Of a DNA stretch of 64,000 nt, positions 57,390 to 64,000 are shown piece after piece. Source of the DNA: Salvator merianae. Lineage: Eukaryota; Chordata; Lepidosauria; Squamata; Teiidae. Location of the stretch: contig QVOM02000115.1 in the NCBI GenBank assembly GCA_003586115.2, positions 5,120,494 through 5,184,493 on the forward strand, read 5' to 3'. Within the stretch, counting starts at the first letter, position 1. Every line of letters begins with the position of its first letter. A program made the position numbers and the translations under genes. Below the pieces are notes generated by a model. That model saw only the letters and a program-made list of their open reading frames with translations. It did not search any database and had not been told where the DNA came from.

Positions 57390-59640
57390 CATGTTAAAAA
57401 TATTAAACTAAAAAGGACATCTCCTTGGCTTTCCCAGCTGAAGTCAATCAAAATTTGTTTAACAAAGTGGTTGAGTTTTGTTTACGTAATGAAGTGCACC
57501 TGGATACGAAAGGGAAGAGATATCTTTTGTAATCCTGTGACCTGCATGGAGGCAAGTGGAGTTTTTCATACTTGTTTGTGAAGAGGAGGAAAGTACTGAA
57601 GTAATGAGTTGCATCCTGACAGATTTAGGTGGCTTCCAGATGGGGGTCCATAAATCGAGCCTCGTGCTTCCCATTATGTGTTTCCCTAACTAATGTTTTA
57701 TTTGTTTCCCATCATTGAAAAGTCGTGTAATGGTTACCATGTTGAATGAGGGATGGGGAGACTCACTCATTGGGGAACTTGAGCCAGACACTTTCTCTGG
57801 ACAAGGATGGTGTAATGATAAAATAAACTGTCTGTTATCATTCACATGTCGAATGACATCAGGATTTGTATATCTGTGACTATAGAATTGTAAGTCACTT
57901 TTACACGTGTGCCATAGAAATTGTGCCTGGTCGATAAAAAGCATTCTGGGTTAGGAATGCCATAGCGTGAGGTGGGATGGGGCGGAATGGGCTGGCAGTC
58001 ATCCTAGCCTGACCTGCCTTCAAAGCTGGGGAACTCCCCAGAAATGGCCCCACCCCAGAAGTGGGCTGTCTTCTGGAGCTCAGCAAAATGTTATTGCTTT
58101 CCAGAATGGATGATGGGTCAGTTCTGTTACTACTTTCTGACTACACTGCGGCAGCAGGAACTGCAAGTCTAACTTGGCCCATGCCAAGACTGCTTGACTA
58201 GATCTGCACAGTCCTTTTGGGCTTTGCCAGCAGTGGGCAGGGACCACGAGGCCTGCACATTGTCCCATGCCAAGGAAGGCCACAGTCAACTTTGGCACCA
58301 CTCTCTTGTGCAGAGTCTATGGCCAGGATCACTCCAGCAGGAGAGTACTCAAAAGCAATCCCCACATAGGCTAGGTCCTGGTTCCCACTGGTACCATATA
58401 TAGAGCGACAGAAACAGCTCACAGCCTATTCTGGAGCCCGGTGACATTTCACCAAGCTCTGGAAGATGGCACATCCTGGAACATGGCAAAGTGTCCCTGG
58501 CCTACTCCTCTGAAGCCACGGAACTTTTGTTCCCTGTGACTTTCTTTGTTTCTTGGGGCTCTGGCAAAAGGCCATTGAGCAAACCTTGTTCACCCAAGGA
58601 AGTTTTTCATTTCAGGAAGATGTGAGAGAAAACTTGTGAGAGAAAATCACTCTTAACTCTTGGAGATGCTTTATTTTGCAGCAGGTATGATAAATCATCC
58701 AGAGAGTGAGAGGTGGGGAGAGACTTGCAGGGGGAACAAGGTCTGGCTGATTCATCAGCTTTGGCTGGAGCAGCTGCTTGATGTCCTCTTTGGCTCCATT
58801 TCGGATAAAGAAGAGTAAGGAGCACCAATGGCAGCATATCTGCCTTCCAGTGCTGCAGTGGGGACAAAAGCCACATTGCTTGGTCAGCTGCCCGGTGTCC
58901 TTGCCTCCGGATCGCATGCATCCAAGTTATTGGTACTAGGTGTGTGCTGCCAAAAGCTGGAAGCTTTGATTTACATCTTGGATGACTTTCAGCACAGCTC
59001 CATCTTCCAGCAGTAAAGTCTTGTGTTCCCTCCAGCAGCCAACTCTTTTTTGCCTGAGGAAGGGACGCCAAATCTATAGATGCTGTTTTAACAGCTCTGA
59101 AAAGATGAGATCCTGTGTTTGCCTTCTGCATTTTTTTTATATCCTTCCTTTTTCGCTCTATCCTTCTTGTCTATTTAGCTGACTCTGTAACACAGCCTGA
59201 CACTGTTGGGCATAAGATGGGGTGTAAAAGTAAAAATGACCCAAACTTCTGGGGTCTTACTGAATTAAAATAAAATTATTGTTACTCTGTGGAGGAGTAT
59301 TTCCTCTGGATATTTGGAAGCCTCTTACTATTACATCCTTTTGGGATACTCTTATATACCTTCCTTTTTCACCAGCAGTGGCTGGCCTACAGGGTAAAGA
59401 ACAGGGACTACACAGCTTTACATCTCCATAAACCAGGGCAAACCAGGCTCAGTTCTACACTGGATCAAAACCCAGTTTGTTGTGGTTCAAAGAGATCAAA
59501 GAGTAACAGCAAAATGCCACTGACCCTCTTCTCTATACCCCGTGCTTCTCTATACCACTAGTGCTTTACATGCAGGTTTTCTCTTTATAAATGCTGGACT
59601 GTTTGCTTTGTTCTCCCTATCATGTACACTGGTTTGGTAT
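57390..59640. other. Intergenic DNA with unrecognised minus-strand open frames
   Basis: The minus strand has open frames of 174 residues (59131-58607), 74 residues (58422-58198) and 73 residues (58301-58080) in a moderately GC-rich block. No domain is recognised, no splice logic joins them, and no start context is compelling. They may be a decayed repeat or retrocopy. Confidence 0.4.
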
Positions 59641-59775
59641 TGTTTTTCATACTATTCTAGTATTATTTCTGGCTTTGACTTTAGTTTTCCATTTATGACT
59701 CAGATTTAAACTGCTTTGAAATTCTTATGTGAAGCAGTATAGAAATGTGTTAAGCCAATGACAATAAATTGTGAC
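59640..59775 (+). repeat. L2-type LINE 3' tail
   Basis: AAACTGCTTTGAAATTCTTA followed by GCAGTATAGAAATG and AATAAA is a decayed L2 tail. Confidence 0.5.
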
Positions 59776-61720
59776 TTTCCACTGTTTGTTTCTATAATTT
59801 TTGTCAATAGATTCTGGCAATTGTTAGATTGACAAATACATCAGTGTTCCTGCATAGATACAAGTGTAGGCCACAAATCCCAGCAAGAGGGGTTGAAATG
59901 CCATTTTTTTTAAAAAAAGTTTTCTATAGTAGTCAAGACTGACTGATGATCTTCTGTTTTTAGCATTTACTTCGATCAGCCTAGATTTCTTCCTTTATTC
60001 AAGCACATTCGTGATAATTGTAATACACAGGTTTCAACAATATTGATCGTGATTGCTTGTTACTATTACTAACCTGGTGGCAAGAAACAGCCTTAAAAGT
60101 GGATTTGAACATTAGTTGACACCTACACTATCCTGCCCGCAGTCTTCTTTCCCCTTAAAATAATGCTAGTCCAAACATCAATGCGTTTTCAGTTTTTTTT
60201 GTAAACAGTCCTGAGACCATGTGGTTTGAGTGGAATGTAAATGTAAATAAATAAAGTTCAGATTGTTTCTCATATGCAAAGCTATGAAGAATGTGGACTC
60301 ATGTCTATAGGCTTTAGATAGCAAGACCAGTCCACTGGGGTTGTTACGATATGTATTTTTAATAACCAGACATGTGTAGCAACTGTACATGCAGCCCAAA
60401 TCGGAAGAGGCAAGGGATCCTTGGAGGGAATGCTACTTGTGCTCAGACTTGGATCCATCTTAGTTACAGGACAAACACAGTCACCTACATGCACACACAC
60501 GCACACACACACACACACATATCCCTTGATCCCATATTCTATTCTTCCACATTGCTTCTGGCCAAAAAAGATCTTTTTGTGCCACAGGATAACCTAATCC
60601 CATTAGCTTGCATCAGGAAGACCCTGCTTGTCTCACTGCACTTGTTTATATTATCTGGAAAACCTGAATGTTTAGAAATCTTTTGTTTACCCCGGCTATC
60701 TCCCAAACATCTGCCCCCATAGTTGGGAGTGATAATGCTATCATTAAGTATCCTTTTCTATTCAGTGTCTTTTGGCTCCACCAAAGTTCATTGTGTTTGG
60801 CTTCCCCAAAATCCACTCCATCGCTGCAAGAGCTGAGCTCTGGTCTTCGATTCTCTAAGTCCACTCCATCATTACTTCAAGTGCTGAACTGTGGGTCCTT
60901 GGCTTGCACTAGTGCCCATTACCTCCTTCCTGCAACAAGAGCTTTCTGCTTCCTGAAGGCTTTTCCTGAAATCACTGCTGAAGTCAGTACTGGTCAGGGG
61001 GAGGAGGTTTGAGGTGTCTCCTTCATCTAGCTGCTGTGTGAGTGCTTTGACAACACAATTCACTTTTTGTACTGTGAAGCCATCCCTGATCAAGAGAAGA
61101 CCCCAAGACAGGTTTAATCTCTTCTTTACCAAGCCTGATTCTCTCTTCTTTAAGTCTTACCTTAAGACTTTCCTGTAATATCCCTCCCTTCACCTAGCAA
61201 CCGGTTCTGAAGATTCTCCTATTTTTCTATTCTCACTGGCATCTCTGTTCTGTTTTCACTGTTCTGCATCAGCTAGTAGAGCTGATGACTTCGTTCTAAG
61301 TCTGTCTTGTGTCTTTCTTTGCTTTGGCTATAGTTAAAACCTGTTTGCTTGCCACAAATTACTGCTTCGTTATTTTGGGAATATTGCTGTTTGAGTTGCT
61401 TAACTGTTTTACTAATTTGTCCAGCTTTGAAACTTTGAATACTGTCTTGCTGTGTACTGAAGTCTATGTGATTTTTAGATTTTAATAAAGAAATTTTGTA
61501 TTCAAATCAGCCATCTGTCTTCCCTTGCCTTGGGAACAGCTCCAATCCATTATCAGTTAAACTAAACCAGTAGTCCTTAAAAATCCTGCATGCATGTGGG
61601 CATGCTGCTAAATACACATGTCTAAAGCAGTTCCCAAAACAAGCGGCAGGGCTGACATTTCTAGTTATGATGCTAACATCTAGAGCACTGATTTCCAGGT
61701 TCCAAGGTCCCATCAACTTT
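59775..61720. other. Intergenic DNA with no recognised gene
   Basis: The main feature is a CA array at about 60491-60519. Open frames are short and without homology. Confidence 0.6.
60491..60519. repeat. (CA)n microsatellite
   Basis: The CA array is interrupted by one G. Confidence 0.95.
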
Positions 61721-61839
61721 TGCTGGAATTATAGGAATTGAAGTCCTACAATATCTAGAAGGCCATGGAATTCCCCACCTGGTCTCCTAATTTTTTACTA
61801 AGGTCCAGTCAGTCAATGGTTTTTGCAGAGGGGAGATCC

Positions 61840-61930
61840 AGTCTATTATTTATTATTTATTTAAATTATTTATCTACCACTTCCCATTAAAATATAATCT
61901 CAAAGCAATTTACAAAACATGGAGAATAAA
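61840..61930 (-). repeat. L2-type LINE 3' tail, antisense
   Basis: A TTTATT-rich stretch is followed by CTACCACTTCCCATTAAAAT, equivalent to the copy at 15700. Confidence 0.55.
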
Positions 61931-62825
61931 AACAACTCGGCTGTTTTATACCATCTCAGCTGTGTTAGACTACAGCTCATGTGTCACCTGCACATGGGCT
62001 GCTAGTTTGGTATACCACCTTGGATTGCCGTGTGGATTGCTTACAAGTCCCATTTTTGAACTGTAGCCCATTCCAATGCTTCATTCTATTTAGCCTCCTG
62101 GTAGATTGTTCTTATGAGGCATTTCAAGAGGTCCTCTGGATCAGTCCCCTAGCCCAGTGCAGACACAGCCTTAGAAATCACTCATATATTATTTATTATG
62201 AAATTCTAGATCTGCTTTGCTTTTTTCTTACCCTGCTGCTGATCACCTCTAAATATTTTTCTTCATTAATTTAACAGGAACATGAGCTCAGGATACAGTT
62301 ATTCTCAAGTTGCAGGACACCAATAGCTGTTCTCATCACCTTTGACTATATCTGCAATAGTAAAACAAAAAAAAAGTGGCTTGAAAGCAGCGTAGAGATG
62401 GTAGCACCCACTTGATAGTGTTTCTAATTCATATTAAAGAGCAGAAAATTCACTTTATATATATCTTATATAAATTTTATTACATTTTATATAAAATTCA
62501 TTAATTAATGATAAGGCAAAGAATCAGTATTCATAGAGAAATCCATAGGTGCAAAAACATCATCATATGTGTGCTAAATCCAAAGTTAAATACAATACAC
62601 TGGAAAGCAAACATAGAACAAAAACAATGCACTTCAAGCAGCTCACTACTAAAAATGATGAAATATGAACTTTTAATGGGGATTAAATGGTGGGATGGGA
62701 GCACTAATTCATGCATACCACCACCTATATGTACCTTTCAAGTCACTTTTTTCATATGTGTAGATTCAGGTTTTTTTTCTTCTTTTTCTTCTTTATGATG
62801 ATGATTATCATGTTTTTATTAAGTT
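61930..62825. other. Intergenic AT-rich DNA with no recognised gene
   Basis: An AT-rich, partly self-complementary stretch with repeated TATAAAATT-like words lies at about 62455-62500. Confidence 0.6.
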
Positions 62826-62827
62826 GG

Positions 62828-62910
62828 CCCTCTAGTGGCATAGTAGTTTAAGATCACTAGGCTGGGACCCAGGCGTGTGGTCCCACATCGTAAATTTAAT
62901 CCATATTGAG
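62828..62910 (+). repeat. tRNA-SINE head fragment (decayed)
   Basis: GTGGCATAGTAGTTTAAGAT then CTAGGCTGGGACCCAGG resembles the 5' region of the same SINE type as at 57195. Confidence 0.4.
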
Positions 62911-63350
62911 GAGAATGAGGTTTGAATGTGTGTTCTCACCATTCCCACATTTGCATTATAACACAGACTCAATTCAGATTTGCTTGTTCTCACACCTCAT
63001 TCTCCCCATGTTTGGAATGAGGAAACTGTACCCTTCTGTCTCCAACCCTCACCAAATTCCCCTCCCTGTGCAGTCAGTGATTGGATGCAGTCCCCACGTT
63101 TAAATCTTGACTTCACAGGGGAGGAAAAGTCAAACTGCGCTCTCCATATTTCCCTGCTGATGTATCAGAACATGGATTCCCTTGGTGACATTACTAATCA
63201 TTCACTGTTCGCTCCTTCTCCGCTTCCAGCTTGTATCAACCCAAGCAGAACTTCCATTCCACATCTACCACACAGTTAAGCTTCTTGAAGGACAGATCTC
63301 AATTTCTGCTCCTCTGTAATTGCACTTGTGTGCAATTATGCAATTTCAGA

Positions 63351-63358
63351 GTAGTGTG
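63351..63358. repeat. Left target-site duplication of the CpG-rich MITE
   Basis: GTAGTGTG is repeated exactly at 63702-63709. Confidence 0.85.
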
Positions 63359-63701
63359 CAGTGGTGTAGCTACATGTTCCGCCGCCCGGGGCGGACCAAA
63401 CGGCAGCAGCCGAGCAGGGCGCCCCGCCCTGCAGGACGCCCCGCCCTGCAGCTGCCTACTCGCCGTGATGATGGCCGCGCGCGCGCACGCCAGCAGGCTT
63501 GGCGAGCGAGCGGCGGGCGGGGTGAGCGAGGCGAGCGAGCGGCGGGTGGGGCGAGCGAGCAGCGGACGTACCGGTAAGCCGACTAAAGGCAAACCGGACG
63601 CAGGGCGGGCGGGAGGGCCCAAGTCAAAGGCGGGCGCCGCCCCCAACAAGGCGCCACCCAGTGCGCACCGCCATCCGCGCCCCCCCCTTGCTACGCCAGT
63701 G
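63359..63701. mobile_element. CpG-rich non-autonomous DNA transposon (hAT-like MITE)
   Basis: The 343-bp insert starts CAGTGGTGTAGCTA. It ends with the inverted complement of CACTGGCGTAGCAA (11 of 14 matching), and both sides carry the 8-bp duplication GTAGTGTG. The interior is extremely GC- and CpG-rich, with repeated GAGCGAGCGGCGGG-like units near 63500-63555 and a GCCCCGCCCTGCAG direct repeat near 63420-63455. It has no coding gene; the open frames across it are composition artefacts. An 8-bp duplication and these ends favour hAT, but the duplication does not fit nTnnnnAn well. Confidence 0.85.
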
Positions 63702-63709
63702 GTAGTGTG
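63702..63709. repeat. Right target-site duplication of the CpG-rich MITE
   Basis: GTAGTGTG abuts the right terminus. Confidence 0.85.
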
Positions 63710-64000
63710 AAAGAAGGGAGAGGTCAGTGAAAAGGAGGGAACACGTGGGGGGGGGTCCATTAACATCATAGTGAAGTTAGTGGTCAGCAAATGGACTCTG
63801 CCTCACCTCCCCCAGAGACATCCAACAGCAGCATGTGTCGCACAATGTAGTTTCTTGTTCCAGAGGCAGTCCTGGCAGCAACGATTCCTCCTACTTTCTA
63901 AGTGAGGGCAAAAATTCATAAAGGTGGTTTGTATCTGTGGAGAGAAGCAGCAAATGTTTCTGCTGTCCAAAGAATCAGGGACCTGATTCCTCTCTATATG

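Noticed and set aside
63231..63790. 159- and 163-residue frames near the end as genes, or a promoter CpG island
   Set aside because: They are composition artefacts across a CpG-rich MITE bounded by a target duplication.

Overview
The window comes from a vertebrate nuclear genome, most likely a squamate reptile (lizard or gecko type). The host gene is a clear orthologue of a vertebrate gene. The repeat mix is CR1 and L2 LINEs, an RTE-BovB fragment, tRNA-derived SINEs and long hAT DNA transposons. The squamate call is inference from that repeat mix, not from a species-specific marker.

Positions 1-52,700 are one gene on the + strand: INO80D, a metazoan subunit of the INO80 chromatin-remodelling complex. 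Nine coding exons can be placed to the base: 1-204, 2714-3504, 5350-5458, 9661-9885, 11704-11807, 14683-14816, 16543-16760, 18889-19046 and 40694-41865. All eight introns are GT-AG and every phase matches. Adding about 14 coding bases missing before the window gives 1,042 residues. The protein has two C3H-c3H zinc modules, a basic stretch and a long Ser/Thr/His-rich tail. The stop at 41863-41865 is followed by an almost repeat-free stretch of about 10.8 kb, read as a very long 3' UTR ending near the AATAAA at 52685.

The last intron (19047-40693, 21.6 kb) is swollen by mobile DNA. The main insertion is a hAT transposon at 23760-34347, flanked by a perfect 8-bp target duplication (CTAGTAAT). 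It carries two convergent genes. One is a BED-finger hAT transposase on + with its catalytic acidic residues intact. The other is a five-exon, 280-residue trihelix Myb/SANT-like protein with a C-terminal coiled coil on -. A second DNA-binding gene is common in Harbinger-type elements but unusual in hAT. This is the best candidate here for an undescribed system.

The middle of the element contains a 200-N assembly gap flanked by two nearly identical 1.8-kb copies (27724-29525 and 29726-31526). This is almost certainly an unmerged overlap, so the true element is about 8.6 kb.

Beyond 52.7 kb no convincing gene is seen. The region holds SINEs, LINE tails, microsatellites and a very CpG-rich 343-bp non-autonomous DNA transposon (63359-63701) with its own 8-bp target duplication.
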